From assembly GCF_027172205.1 (NCBI RefSeq), contig NC_070607.1:19072069-19136068 (forward strand): a stretch of 64,000 bases of DNA, given 5' to 3'. The translations under genes and the position numbers were made by a program. Below are positions 1 to 10,826 of the stretch, in pieces (position 1 is the first letter of the stretch; every line of letters begins with the position of its first letter). The stretch comes from Podarcis raffonei. Lineage: Eukaryota > Chordata > Lepidosauria > Squamata > Lacertidae. The notes under the pieces were generated by a model, which saw nothing but the letters and a program-made list of their open reading frames with translations, was not told the DNA's origin and ran no database searches.

Positions 1-175
1 AACATATCCAATTCCCTCAACCGTTCCTCATAAGGCTTGGCTTCCAGACCCATGATCATCTTGGTTGCCTTCCTCTACCATGTTCCAGCTTGCCAATATC
101 CACCTTAAATTGTGTTGCCCAGAACTGGACACAGCATTCCAAGTGTGGTCTGACCAAGGCAGGATCCGGGATCTA
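1..175 (-). mobile_element. CR1 LINE fragment
   Basis: The reverse complement encodes the CR1 reverse-transcriptase C-terminal signature (a diverged HLEYCVQFWA-type stretch, near 115-150). The same sequence order is seen in the longer CR1 copy at 50988-51585. The copy enters from the left window edge, so its true 3' end is not visible. It fades into unrelated sequence after about 175. Confidence 0.85.
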
Positions 176-399
176 AGTCGCCATCTTCTTTGCCTTCCCT
201 GGGGGCTCTTGGGTGGGCAGCTCCTCATCCAGCCAGTCCCTGACACTGCCCAAGATCTGCATCAACGATGGCATCAGGGTTGGTGCAGATGTGAGGTTAG
301 TAGTGAGCGAGCAGGTACACAGAACACGAGGCCACACAGCCTTCCCCACTAGGGTGAGATGAACTGGGTTTTATTTAATCATAATTATTTTTAAATCTA

Positions 400-778
400 G
401 GGACGTGGGTGGCACTCTGGGTTAAACCACAGAGGCTAGGGCTTGCTGATCAGAAGGTTGGCTGTTCGAATCCCGACGGGGTGAGCTCCCGTTGTTCGGT
501 CCCAGCTCCTGCCAACCTAGCAGTTCGAAAGCACAAAGTACAAGTAGATAAAAAGGTACCGCTCCAGCAGGAAGGTAAACGGCGTTTCCATGTGCTGCTC
601 TGGTTCGCCAGAAGCAGCTTCGTCATGCTGGCCACATGACCCGGAAGCTGTCTGCGGACAAACGCCGGCTCCCTCGGCCAATAAAGCAAGATGAGCGCCA
701 CAACCCCAGAGTCGGTCACGACTGGACCTAATGGTCAGGGGTCCCCTTTACCTTTACCTTTACCTTTACCCCTTACCT
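400..778 (+). mobile_element. Sauria SINE, full length
   Basis: The tRNA-like head starts GGGACGTGGGTGGCACTCTG, followed by box B (GTTCGAATCC), the body, and a BovB-like tail ending in several CTTTAC units. It is flanked by a perfect 13-bp target-site duplication, ATTTTTAAATCTA, at 387-399 and 779-791. Sauria SINEs are known from squamates and are thought to be moved by BovB LINEs. Confidence 0.95.
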
Positions 779-791
779 ATTTTTAAATCTA

Positions 792-2080
792 CTTCCTTGT
801 CTGAAATCAGCATATGCAAATTTCACACAAGCCTTCCTCTTTTTACCATCTTTTCGTCGGTGATGCATTTCTACTTTTTTTCACCGATGCACACCAGATG
901 AATGCTGATCATAATCGAATGTTTATTTCTCACTCTTACAGCTTTTCTGAGGAATGACGTTCTGGCCTGCTTGCATCATGGCTTCGCTAAGTCATGCTGT
1001 TGTAATAAATTCCAGCATGGTGATACATTATAAAAGCCTGGCTGTTAGGAATCCGGCTGTTTAAATATATCACCACTCCAGCTTTTCTTAAGCAAGGCCA
1101 CCATGGGTTTTTCAGGGGTGTGTGTGTGTCTATTGTCTTTTCCATTCCTGGGTTGGGAGGAGAGGACGGGAGAGGAAGTATTTCCCTCCGACCCATTGAA
1201 ACAACTCCAACATTGATCATCAGCTACCCAAAGAGACGAAAGGGAGCTGAGCAGAACTAGATCATGGTCTGTGGGGATTTGAAACTAATGAGGGCTGGAC
1301 CCTGCCAGAAAGCTTCTCCTGCACTGGAATAAAAACCGCTCTCCTGAAAGCTTGCTGAGAAAATTAGAGATTTTAAGTTAGGGATTTGTGTGTGTGGTCA
1401 TAGCTCAACTGAGCTGGGCCCTTTGAAGGAGACCAATTTGTAGCTCAACGAAAATAACAACCCCACCGACACCAGACCATTAGTGCATCACACTCCCCAC
1501 CCTTTCTCATTACTGCACCTTGACACATCAACATCCAAACTTTATTTTTGGTCCTCCTTGTGTGCATGCGAGAGATCTTTTTGTTCCACCTCCAGCCCAT
1601 GCGCTGACGCAGCTCTCTTCCCCTTCCCTCCGTTGTTTAAGCATGCTGTAAACTTATTCGTCCCCCGAAGGCAAAAGCAGCTATCTGAGCAACACTTTGT
1701 CAGCATAATACATTTACAGAATGCATATTTATGAACCTTTGAGCTTTTATTGTTCCAAAGGGCAAATAAAAAACATGAAAAGTAGCAATATAGTGTTTCA
1801 AAAGTCCCTCAAGGAAAACAAAAGTAGCTGGAAATAAATCCTGGTGGTTTTGGGGTGGTTTTTTATTTTTTTTAGGGGGCAAAAATATTCCTTAGAAAAG
1901 AATTAGAACATGCAAACTACTTTGTTTTTCCCGTCCTCTGTCTAGCCCCACTGGAACCCGCAAATCCACATATTAGGAAATGTTAAACTTTTTAATGCAT
2001 GTGAATTCTGAGGAATGTTTGGTTTGAGCCATAATGAGAGCTAGGGAAGGGGAAGTATTTGGGGTTTCACCCAACTAGTG
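792..2080. other. Unassigned stretch
   Basis: No gene, RNA or recognisable repeat. The sequence is AT-moderate and mostly non-repetitive. Open frames here are short and show no motif. Confidence 0.5.
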
Positions 2081-2644
2081 CAATTCCTCTGATGGAAGAA
2101 GGTTCTTTGATCCGTTGGTAGTACCTTCTGCCAGCAGAACAGGGATTTTCAGCAATTACTCCTTTTATTGCAGTCCCCATGCGCCCCAGAAATCTATTCT
2201 GGATTGTTGGGGACCCTTCAGAAGAGTATGGATAGTGGGGCTGTTAGGCAAGGGGAAATCACCAAAGATCATCTCCTTCCCTGTTCCACTGAAGGAGGGC
2301 TCCTTTAGATCAGTTGAGTCTTCTGACAGTGTAGAGACACCAGTTGGATGTAGCCTATTATCTTAATCACCACATACCGTTGTATCCAACAGAATTGTCC
2401 CGTTCACACAAGGACCTCTGCTTGTACAACAGAACTTCCACACCTTCCCCTGTGTCTCCACAAAATCTGCTCCAGAACAGAAGGGCAAGTTCCATTGCAA
2501 AAGTAGAAGTCCTTGTTCTAATGGGACAATTTCGTTGTACACATCCCCTGTTGGTGGAAGACGGTTGTTCACCACTCCTCAACCAGGGTGATGTATCAGT
2601 AGAAGATGTAGAGCCTCAGCAGAGTCTTTAGAGATCTCCTGCTC
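2081..2644. repeat. Probable dispersed repeat, unclassified
   Basis: Shares phrases with 5570-5755, including CTGCTCCAGAA, GGAAGTCCTTG-type and 'tatccaac' segments, so it looks like an old non-coding repeat. No terminal repeats or tail were identified. Confidence 0.35.
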
Positions 2645-3018
2645 CAAGAAGAACAGCTTCTTCAAAGGCCTAAACAGCCTCAGCCCAGTATACCTGAAGG
2701 AGTGTCTCCACCGCCATCGTTCTGCCTGGACGCTGAGGTCCAGTACCGAGGGCCTTCTGGCGGTTCCCTCATTGTGAGAAGCAAAGCTACAGGGAACCAG
2801 GCAGCGGGCCTTCTCAGTAGTGGCGCCCGCCCTGTGGAACGCTCTCCCATCAGATGTCAAAGAGATAAATAACTACCTGACATTCAGAAGACATCTTAAG
2901 GCAGCCCTGTTCAGGGAAGTTTTTAATGTGTGACATCTTAGTGTATTTTTGGTCTTTGTGGAAGCCGCCCAGAGTGGCTGGCGAAGCCCAGCCAGATGGG
3001 CAGGGTACAAATAATAAA
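2645..3018 (+). mobile_element. L2-type LINE, 3' end
   Basis: Encodes the end of the L2-type ORF2 (CCAGTATACCTGAAGGAG..., then the conserved CTGTGGAACGC stretch) and the 3' UTR hallmark 'gccgcccagagtggctgg', 'cagccagatgggcagg', 'ataaataataaa'. It is 5' truncated, and the normal (ATT)n tail is replaced by the triplet microsatellite that follows. Confidence 0.85.
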
Positions 3019-3141
3019 TTCTTCTTCTTCTTCTTCTTCTTCTTCTTCTTCTTCTTCTTCTTCTTCTTCTCCTCCTCCTCCTCCTCCTCCTCCTCCTCCT
3101 CCTCCTCCTTCTTCTTCTTCTTCTTCTTCTTCTTCTTCTTC
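3019..3141 (+). repeat. Compound (CTT)n(CTC)n(CTT)n microsatellite
   Basis: A CTT run, then a CTC run near 3070-3108, then CTT again. It begins exactly at the 3' end of the L2 copy, so it probably grew from the element's tail. It gives spurious Ser/Pro/Phe/Glu homopolymer frames. Confidence 0.97.
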
Positions 3142-3690
3142 TGTCCCCGGTAAAGGGGAAAACTCTTCTCCCACACAGTTAAAAAACAAGCAAAGTGTTT
3201 ATTGTCTCCAAACACAAGGCAAAGCTAAACAATACTATCTGCTGTTCTTCTGGTATTCAAAGTCAAGATACATAGGTATAGAGAGATCCACTAACACTAT
3301 CACCCTGCTAGCAAACACTGCTGTGCAAAACCCACAGCCTCTTCCCCTGACTCCCACACATTCAGAGTCAGACCCTGACACACAAACAGTACAGCATCAG
3401 GACATAACAGACAAGACAGGACAGACTAGGACAGGCCAGACCAGGACACAACCACAATGAAAGCAATGACCTAGAGACTATTGTACCCATCTCTACACAT
3501 AGGCATATTTCCTGAACCAATGGGAGGGTCAATGACTCAAGAAGGCATACACTCGACCTCGCCGGTGTTGATATGGTAACCCAGTGCACCCGGCACCCTT
3601 TTTTCAGAGCATTCAAGAATGGGGGATGTGCTCCTCGAGACATGAGCCCAAGTACTGTGTAGTTCAACTAGTGTTCACATTATACCAACA
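3142..3690 (-). mobile_element. LTR-like fossil, probably solo
   Basis: Read on the minus strand it begins TGTTGGTATAATG, has an AATAAA in its 3' part, and ends near a short CA. This is the layout of an LTR. No matching target duplication was seen and no internal coding region adjoins it, so family and age are open. It could instead be another dispersed repeat. Confidence 0.4.
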
Positions 3691-4347
3691 TCCCCTAGAC
3701 TGTGCAAGATTTGATGGCCTTGCGGTAGGGTTGTTTTTTTTTTAAAAAAAAGTTTGGTTATGTTTTTATTCCTTAAAAGGTTATTGATGCTATGTTTAAT
3801 TTGTTGGCATTTTATAATATGGTGCTTCTATTTTTGAGGTGGTGATGTATCTCCGCCCTAGAACCAGATGATAAACAGCAGATTATAAATAAGATGAATA
3901 AACAGGAGTGGACTGTGTACAACTGCAGCCCAGACAAGTTACCCCTCAAATCAGTTCAAGCTCCAGACCTAGACCAGGGTGGAAAATCAGAATAGAATAG
4001 AATAGAATAGAATAGAATAGAATATGTTATATTCTAAACTCACCATGACAATACATTAAATCATTATAAAGAAACTGCTTTCATGTGTAACTTTCCCTGT
4101 GTTTTAAAATGGTTCTGAGTTCCTTAGATATTTTAAAGTATGTTGGTTAGCATTATATCTTATTTGCAATTGTACCTTGTGCTTGTATTTTACTGTGCTT
4201 CACCCTGGGCACCTTCAGAAGAGGGATCTAGAAATGCAGCAAATAAACAAACTACTCCAGTAACATTAGAGCGAAAACAAATGATCTGTATCTCTTCTTG
4301 TTATCTGTACCATTTCAGATCATAGGTGATGGGAACAAAGGTTTCAA

Positions 4348-4350
<3 letters not shown>
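3691..4350. other. Unassigned stretch with (AGAAT)n
   Basis: Contains an (AGAAT)n pentamer tract at 3989-4024. The region near 3780-3910 resembles a decayed LINE 3' end but could not be placed. No gene seen. Confidence 0.5.

Positions 4351-4400
<50 letters not shown>
4351..4400. repeat. (AT)n microsatellite
   Basis: Twenty-five uninterrupted AT units. Confidence 0.98.
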
Positions 4401-4406
<6 letters not shown>

Positions 4407-5109
4407 CAGTAGTTGCCGGGTGTTATCTACTGAGATGAATAAACATTCCAGAAATAACATTGAGCCAAAATTTATCCACCCTAACCTGTATGATGAGCAA
4501 AATAAAAGGTATCAACTGGCTTGCATTTGTGTATGTTTTTGAAATTGGAGCTTTTAATTGGAGATGGTTGTTTGCTGTTTACACTTGTTTTGAAACTGGA
4601 GATTTCAGTCGGAGGGGGTTATATGCTGTTTGCACTTGATCTTACATATGCACTGCTCCATGACAACCTGTTTTCCCCCTCTCTTTTGCCTCCTACTTCA
4701 TATTGCATTTATTTATTTACAGCCCTTCAAGCAAGAGATCATATATTATAAATCACAGGGATAGTGATATGCATGGTCTTTCACGCATAACTTTTCTTTG
4801 ATCAAGTGACTCCAACCAAATGAGGTCTGAACACACCGAACGGGGTCACCGACGCAAACTACGGTTCACAACAAATCTATGGCTGCCATCGCTTTGGTAC
4901 TTTCCCAATTCCCTGTTGAGCAGATGCTTCTGTCATTTTTGGGTAAACCTTTTGGTTTCTTGTCTTGCAGATAAACTAACAAAGGCCAAAGTGGGGTGGG
5001 GGTGGGGGGTTGGATTATCTTATACAGCCAAAATAAACATAAATTCAGAAGTGAACAACAGAGAAAGTGCCTCAGTTAAGCTTGAGTAAAGGTGACTTAA
5101 GCTTTTTAC
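4401..5109. other. Unassigned stretch
   Basis: No gene or recognisable repeat. A local near-duplicate occurs at 4546-4640: 'ttggag...tgtttgctgtttacacttg' against 'ctggag...tatgctgtttgcacttg'. Confidence 0.45.
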
Positions 5110-5110
5110 A

Positions 5111-5149
<39 letters not shown>

Positions 5150-5215
5150 ATAATAATATACTGCCCTATACCCCGGGGGTCTCAGGGTTGGGACTATGGA
5201 ATTTAGAAGTGTGAT
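5110..5215 (-). mobile_element. LINE 3' tail with (ATT)n
   Basis: A (TTA)n tract at 5111-5147 followed by 'ctgccctataccccgggggtctcaggg', the reverse complement of a common reptilian LINE 3' end. Only the terminal ~100 bp remain. L2-like class is an inference. Confidence 0.6.
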
Positions 5216-5755
5216 CAATTTTGATGGGACATATTAAAATGCATACATGCACACACATATACCCAGGAGCAGTAACAAACAAATACAGTTGAAGCTAATC
5301 AGTATTTTAAGAACACATTTGCCATTTCAGGAACATTTCAGCACAATGAAGGCAAAGAATGGTGACAGAAATCAAGCCTGGTTTTGTCGCTAGAAGAGTT
5401 TCATAAACCTAAAGGCATCTCGAAGGAACGTTTGATCAATATTTTGCGAATTTAACTATTACACAGTGAGGGTATAAAGAGATGCTATGGGAGATACAGC
5501 CAAAAATGACACCCCTCTATCATTCTTCACCCTCTATAATGTGTAATACCACTAAACCATCAAGGGAGTGGTATCCAACTAAGATGTCCCATCAGGGCAA
5601 GGATTCCCCCTTGCACAATTGAACGTCCTCTCCTCCCTCCTTCTCCCCCCCCCCAGTCTGCTCCAGAATTTTGGGGAGGAAGCCCTAGAACAATTTAGTG
5701 AGCAGGGGGAGGTCCATTGAGTAAGTGGAAGTCCTTGCACTGACGGGAAGCATTA
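5216..5755. other. Unassigned stretch
   Basis: No gene. The part after 5570 shares short phrases with 2081-2644 and may be a copy of the same unclassified repeat. Confidence 0.4.
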
Positions 5756-5890
5756 CAGTGGTACCTCGGGTTACATACGCTTCAGGTTACATACGCTTCA
5801 GGTTACAGACTCCACTAACCCAGAAATAGTACCTCGGGTACCTCCTGAACTTTGCTTCAGGATGAGAACAGAAATCGCACGGCACCACTG
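5756..5890. mobile_element. Pogo/Tigger-like MITE, internally deleted
   Basis: Terminus CAGTGGTACCTCGGGTTACA and closing end GGCACCACTG, with TA on both sides (5754-5755, 5891-5892). It has the family phrases 'aacccagaaatag' and 'gatgagaacagaaatcg'. Most of the right half present in the other copies is missing. Confidence 0.8.
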
Positions 5891-6064
5891 TAGTTGGATT
5901 CTGCCCATGATTTTTTGCATTTTCCTGCACCATCCAATGACAACCAACGACATGGATCAGGAGAAAGGCAGAGCAAAACCTCATGACACCAGGTGTTCTG
6001 AAGGGGGAAACCTCAACAGAGGAATGACCTTTTTAATGGCAGTTCCATGTCTCCCATAGGGCAT

Positions 6065-6250
6065 AAAGGTAAAGGTAAATGACGCCTGACAGTTAAGTCC
6101 AGTTGCGAACAACTCTGGGGTTGCGGTGCTCATCTCGCTTTACTGGCCGAGGGAACTGACGTTTGTCCACAGACAGTTTTTCCGGTCACGTGGCCAGCGT
6201 GACTAAGCCGCTTCTGGCGAAACCAGAGCAGCGCACGGAAACACCACAGG
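6065..6250 (-). mobile_element. Sauria SINE, head missing
   Basis: Reverse-complement tail (GGTAAAGGTAAA) and body ('ctctggggttgcggtgctcatctcgc', 'gtggccagcgtgactaagccgc'). It stops near the middle of the body, so the tRNA head is absent. Confidence 0.9.
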
Positions 6251-7099
6251 GTATAGCTCTATCCAAATACAGATATACACAAGTTCCTCAGAGAAGCAGC
6301 TGGAATTTTCCAGTGGAAGAAAACCTGTTCATAAATACCTACCTACACCTTAAAAAGCCTGCTTTGATGATTGGAAATAAAAATGGTTAGTTCTGAATGG
6401 TTGGGGGGAAAAACATTTTTTTTAACAAAAACTTCGAGCTTTCAGATATTTGGGGACAAAGGGGTAAGGTCAAAACTAAGTGAAAACCTTCTGACAATTT
6501 GCTTTTGAGACAAATTTTGCTTAAAAAAATTTACACATGAAAAAATACTGTAGAGATTCTAGACGACAGTGATAATGATGTTGAACACCATTTATGGCTG
6601 GCCAGGAAACGCGCTCTCCCAACTCCCAGGGGATAAAACTAGGGCATTTGAAAAGAAATAATAGATTGTAGCCTTATATTAGAACTCCTACAGTGCAGCT
6701 ATTTTTGTTACAATCATTGTAGACATATGTTTTCATCCCATGATACAGGTATAGAAAAGAGCCACCCCAGAGACCTCCTAGGTACCCACCATCAAAAATA
6801 AATCTGTGCACTAGCCAGATTTTTCATTGTTTCCATCAATGGCTATTAGAATAGAAACAAGCTAGACAAAAATCCTCTTGGCAGCTCACCCTGTTTGGGG
6901 TCAGAAAAGTTGCCTGTAACTGTCTAGCTGCTAGTACATTTACCCAATAATAGGTAAGCAACTTTGTCTATGTCAGCCAGCAACCATCTATTTCTGAAAT
7001 CAACCTGTGAAATATTATCATAGGTATGTTTTTGTGTGTACATATGTGTGTAATTGTAAAGATACATATATCATGTCACATATATCATGAAGTTACATA
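6251..7099. other. Unassigned stretch
   Basis: No gene, tail or terminal repeat recognised. Confidence 0.45.
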
Positions 7100-7628
7100 C
7101 CGTATTTTTCGCTCTATAGGACGCACTTTTCCCCCTCCAAAAATTAAGGGGAAATGTGTGTGCGTCCTATGGAGCAAACGCAGGCTCCTTGGCTTCAGCG
7201 ATAGCAATACGAAGCCTCCGAAGCACAGAGGGAGTGCTCCCTCCGCGGTCCGGAGGCTACGCGTTGCTTTTGCTGAAGCCTGGAGAGCGAGAGGGGTCGG
7301 TGCGCACCAATCCCTCTTGCTCTCCAGGCTTCAGGGAAAGCCGCCTGAAGCCTTCGGAGCACAGTGGGAACTCACACTGCGCTCCAAAGGCTTCGGGTTC
7401 CTTTTGCTGAAGCCAGGAGAGCAAGACTCTCCAGGCTTCAGCAGAGAGGGGGAGCTGCGCAGCGCCCCTTCAGCGAAGCGGGAGGAGAAATGGAAGGGGC
7501 TCCGTTTCTCCTGCCGCTTCGCTGAAGGGGCACTGAGCAGAGAGGGGGATATTATTTTTTCTTGTTCTCCCCCTCTAAAACAAGGTGCGTCCTATGGTTG
7601 GGTGAGTCCTATAGAGCGAAAAATACGG
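7100..7628. mobile_element. CCGTATTTTTCGC-type MITE
   Basis: Terminal inverted repeats CCGTATTTTTCGCTCTATAG and CTATAGAGCGAAAAATACGG, flanked by TA on both sides (7098-7099, 7629-7630). The interior is GC-rich with internal inverted repeats around 'gaagcctggagagcgaga'. A 239-codon open frame runs across it but has no family signature and is regarded as accidental. TA targets suggest Tc1/mariner (inference). Confidence 0.85.
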
Positions 7629-7714
7629 TATATCATATATACCTATATCAGCTCATATCTACTCTATATTTTGGGAAATGGTTTTTCGGTTCCCTCTCTA
7701 TGCTTTCCAATGCC

Positions 7715-7955
7715 TCTTGAGACATTGTTGCCAAAATCAGTATGAGGGTTCCCGAGGTGGGGTGGCAATCTTTGTTGACATTTGGATGCTGGGTGCCGTT
7801 CTGATTCAAGATGGCGGACCAAAACATGACTTTGCCCTCGTGAGATATCCTTGCCAAACTCAGCATGAGGGTTCTCGAGGGGGAGGTGTCTGAACACTGG
7901 GCCCCTTTCTGATTCAAGATGGTGGAATGAAACACAACTTTGGTGTGACATCACT
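7715..7955 (+). repeat. Two-copy direct repeat, about 105-135 bp unit
   Basis: Two adjacent units each run 'ttgccaaa(a/c)tcag(t/c)atgagggtt(c)', a 'gaggtg' stretch, then 'tctgattcaagatgg(c/t)gga'. The second unit is shorter. It is a diverged tandem duplication of an unidentified sequence. Confidence 0.8.
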
Positions 7956-7995
7956 CATCATTATTTTTTGCAAGATGGGTCCAAACTAATGAATT

Positions 7996-8466
7996 GTTGT
8001 TGGTGTTTAGTCGTTTAGTCCTGTCCGACTCTTCGTGACCCCATGGACCAGAGCACGCCAGGCCTCCCGCAGTTTAGTCAAACTCATGCTGGTAGCTTCG
8101 ACGACCCTGTCCAACCATCTAGTCCTCTGCCGTCCCCTTCTCCTTGTGCCCTCCATCTTTCCCAGCATCAGGGTCTTTTCCAGGGAGTCTTCTCTTCTCA
8201 TGAGGTGGCCAAAGTATTGGAGCCTCAGCTTCAGGATCTGTCCTTCCAGTGAGCACTCAGGGCTGATTTCCTTAAGAATGGATAGGTTTGATCTTCTTTC
8301 AGTCCATGGGACTCTCAAGAGTCTCCTCCAGCACCATAATTCAAAAGCATCAATTCTTCAGGGATCAGCCTTCTTTATGGTCTAGCTCTCACATCACTAC
8401 TGGGAAAACCATAGCTTTAACTATACGGACCTTTGTCGGCAAGGTGATGTCTCTGCTTTTTAAGAT
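7996..8466 (-). mobile_element. BovB (RTE) LINE, 5' truncated
   Basis: The minus strand encodes the BovB ORF2 C-terminus (LQYFGHLMRREDSLEKTL, then RRRGRQRTRWLD and WRALVHGVTKSRT) and ends at the (GTT/AAC)n tail. A perfect 12-bp target duplication AACTAATGAATT lies at 7984-7995 and 8467-8478. BovB is known to have moved horizontally among squamates, ruminants and other lineages. A small internal deletion relative to other copies removes part of the AVEDRSA region. Confidence 0.96.
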
Positions 8467-8566
8467 AACTAATGAATTACAGTGTACATTTTTAAAAACC
8501 ACAATGTGTTGGTTTCTAACAATTCCTGAGCAGTGCCAGGCTCTCCCTGCTAGTCACAAGGCCAAG

Positions 8567-8728
8567 GCCATGATAGCTCAGTGGGTTAGAGTGTGGTTCT
8601 GATAATGTCAAGGTTGCAGGTTTGATCCCCGTGTGGAACAGCTGCATATTCCTGCATTGCAGGGGGCTGGACTTAGATGATACTCAGGGTTCCTTTCCAC
8701 TCTACAATTTTCTATGATTCTATGAGAA
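8567..8728 (+). mobile_element. tRNA-Ile-headed SINE with CR1-like tail
   Basis: The head matches tRNA-Ile(AAT) order: 'tagctcagtgggttagagtgtgg', 'aaggttgcaggtttgatcccc' as boxes A and B. The tail is 'gcagggggctggact...' followed by 'tctatgattctatga', a CR1-type 3' end. It is a retroposon, not a functional tRNA. Confidence 0.85.
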
Positions 8729-9319
8729 TGTAGGCTGGCTTCATATGCATTACAGTTCATATTACTCATTGCTGGACTTTTTGTAAACTTTTAAAATCTC
8801 TCTACGTGGTGGCCGTTGCCACAAGTTGATCTGCCCCCTCACACCCATTCATTAAATGAATAAACTGAAAGAAAGAAATACTTAAAAGGCATTCATTGCT
8901 GGGACCTCAATCTATAAAAACAGAAAAGTTATGTTTATAAAGCAACCAGTCCAAAGTGCTGGCAAGGGCAACCACAGCTACAATGAACACATAAAATATG
9001 AGAAGCCCACTAAAGAAACTAAGAAACTGCCCTCATTTACAATACTTAGTATTTATCATACTAACGGATCAACTAGAGCAAAATAGCATACATAGAAATT
9101 GACTATAAGCTATACGTGACATATGCCCAAGGCCAGAAAAAATGTGTAAGCATCTGTACTTGACCAGAATCTGGGCAGAAATTGGGTTTCCACAAAGGAA
9201 CTACATGGACACTATGGTGATATTATATTTTGTTAAATAATGGGATTCCTTTCCTTGCTGCACTTGCTGAGTAGGTTTGTACATAATTATAGTTCCCAAA
9301 ATTTTATCAATCCACTGCT
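8729..9319. other. Unassigned stretch
   Basis: No gene or repeat recognised. Confidence 0.45.
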
Positions 9320-9465
9320 GTTTGTTGTTGTTGTTGCCATCTGTTTGTTTCAAGAGACAATGGAGCGCGCCTCCAGGGGGTGAAGTCAAAACTGCTGTGT
9401 TAGTAGCACCAAAGTGACCTCCCTGGGGCACAAGCTTGGGCAGTGGATTATCTCTCCTTTCATAA
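9320..9465 (+). repeat. Dispersed repeat, also at 19375-19990
   Basis: Shares 'tcaagaga(c/t)aatgga', 'ggtgaagtcaaa', 'aaagtgacct' and 'cttgggcagtg' in the same order with 19375-19485. Family unknown. It starts with a (GTT)n tract like a BovB tail. Confidence 0.7.
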
Positions 9466-9478
9466 AAGCTGCAGCAAG

Positions 9479-9892
9479 TGTTGTTGTTGTTTAGTTGTTT
9501 AGTCGTGTCCAACTCTTCATGACCCCATGGACCAGAGCACGCCAGGCACTCCTGTCTTCCACTGCCTCCCGCAGTTTAGTCAAACTCATGCTGGTAGCTT
9601 CGAGAACACTGTCCAACCATCTAGTCCTCTGTCGTCCCCTTCTCCTTGTGCCCTCCATCTTTCCCAACATCAGGGTCTTTTCCAGGGAGTCTTCTCTTCT
9701 CATGAGGTGGCCAAAGTATTGGAGCATCAGCTTCACGATCTGTACTTCCACTGAGCACTCAGGGCTGATTTCCTTCAGAATGGATAGGTTTGATCTTCTT
9801 TCAGTCCATGGGACTCTCAAGAGTCTCCTCCAGCACCATAATTCAAAAGCATCAATTCTTCGGCGATCAGCCTTCTTTATGGTCCAGCTCTA
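9479..9892 (-). mobile_element. BovB (RTE) LINE, 5' truncated
   Basis: Minus-strand frame with the BovB C-terminal block (MRVPWTERRSNLSILKEIS, QYFGHLMRREDSLEKTLMLG, TRRRGRQRTRWLDSVL, SAWRALVHGVMKSWTR). The 3' end has the (GTT)n tail at 9479. It stays open for about 109 codons, so it is a fairly young copy. No clear target duplication found. Confidence 0.95.
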
Positions 9893-10210
9893 AGCTTCCT
9901 ACCATGGAATTGACCAAGGAGCCCTTTTCAGCCTGAGGGTCCCATTGCCTTCTGGGCCATCTTCTGAGGGCCACATGCTGTGGCTGGCAAGGTCAGAGGG
10001 CAAAAAATGGGCAAAACAACTTATGTCAAATTTCACTTTGTACAGTAGGTTAGTTTTTACACACTTTGGACAAGCAAAAGGTAAGATCAGAATTCAAGGA
10101 CACACTCAAGCCAGGTAAAGACATTCAGGTGCAAAGCAGAACCAGTGGGGTCTGGACAGGGTTTTGTTTCAGCTGGAACTTTCCAGAACTCAGTTCCAGA
10201 ACCTCTCAGG

Positions 10211-10778
10211 TGGGCACCATTGCTGTTGTTGTGCACATGAAGAGTCTTTTCTGTTCCTTTGTGATATCAGTACCTACAATTCCTAATAAGAAGGCTTCTG
10301 GTGTTTTGTTTTTAACAAAAGTTATTTTAAACAGCAGCACGGATGCTATTAGCCCAAAGGTGGAAAGAAGAAAGAGTTCCTACCTGAAAGGAATGGCAAA
10401 CCAAGCTGTTGGACTACGTTGAAATGGCAAAACTAACTGGAAAGTTCAGGGACCAAGAAGACAAAAACTTCAAGAAAGAATGGGATAAAATTATAATTTA
10501 TATAGGAGACTACTGTAAGCATTAATTAAAACATTAGAAGGATTTTTATCTCCCTTATAATGTAACAAATACTGTGACAATATGGATAGATCTAAAATAT
10601 AGATTATGAAATAATATGCAGTTGTAAACGTTGACAATAGGACCTATGGAGGGGATGGGAGAAACTCTTGAGATTCAGAGAAATCTCTTTATTAGGATAT
10701 GTATGTATGTGGTTTTGTTATAAATTTATATCTGTAAAATGAAATAAAAATGAATATATATATATTGGGCACCATTGC
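10211..10778 (+). mobile_element. L1 LINE with 5' inversion and TSDs
   Basis: A perfect 13-bp duplication TGGGCACCATTGC lies at 10211-10223 and 10766-10778. Between them, 10224 to about 10346 is L1 ORF2 sequence in minus orientation. About 10347-10765 is plus orientation: ORF2 C-terminus (AQRWK..., a diverged KLTGKFRDQED block), then a 3' UTR ending in AT repeats. This is the structure left by twin priming. The L1 sits inside an older repeat related to 16688-16798. Confidence 0.88.
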
Positions 10779-10826
10779 CATTCCAAGAGAACAAGGGAGG
10801 CAAGTTCTGGCACTTTTATTTGAAAG

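Noticed and set aside
2996-3460. Ser/Pro-rich and Glu/Lys-rich frames
   Set aside because: Produced by the CTT/CTC microsatellite in all frames.
7026-7745. 239-codon open frame
   Set aside because: It runs through a MITE from end to end, and its residues follow the GC-rich MITE interior. No protein family motif.
8567-8640. tRNA-Ile gene
   Set aside because: Box A and B are present but stem pairing is eroded and it continues into a CR1-like SINE tail. The same holds for 48672 (Ile) and 23990 (Lys).
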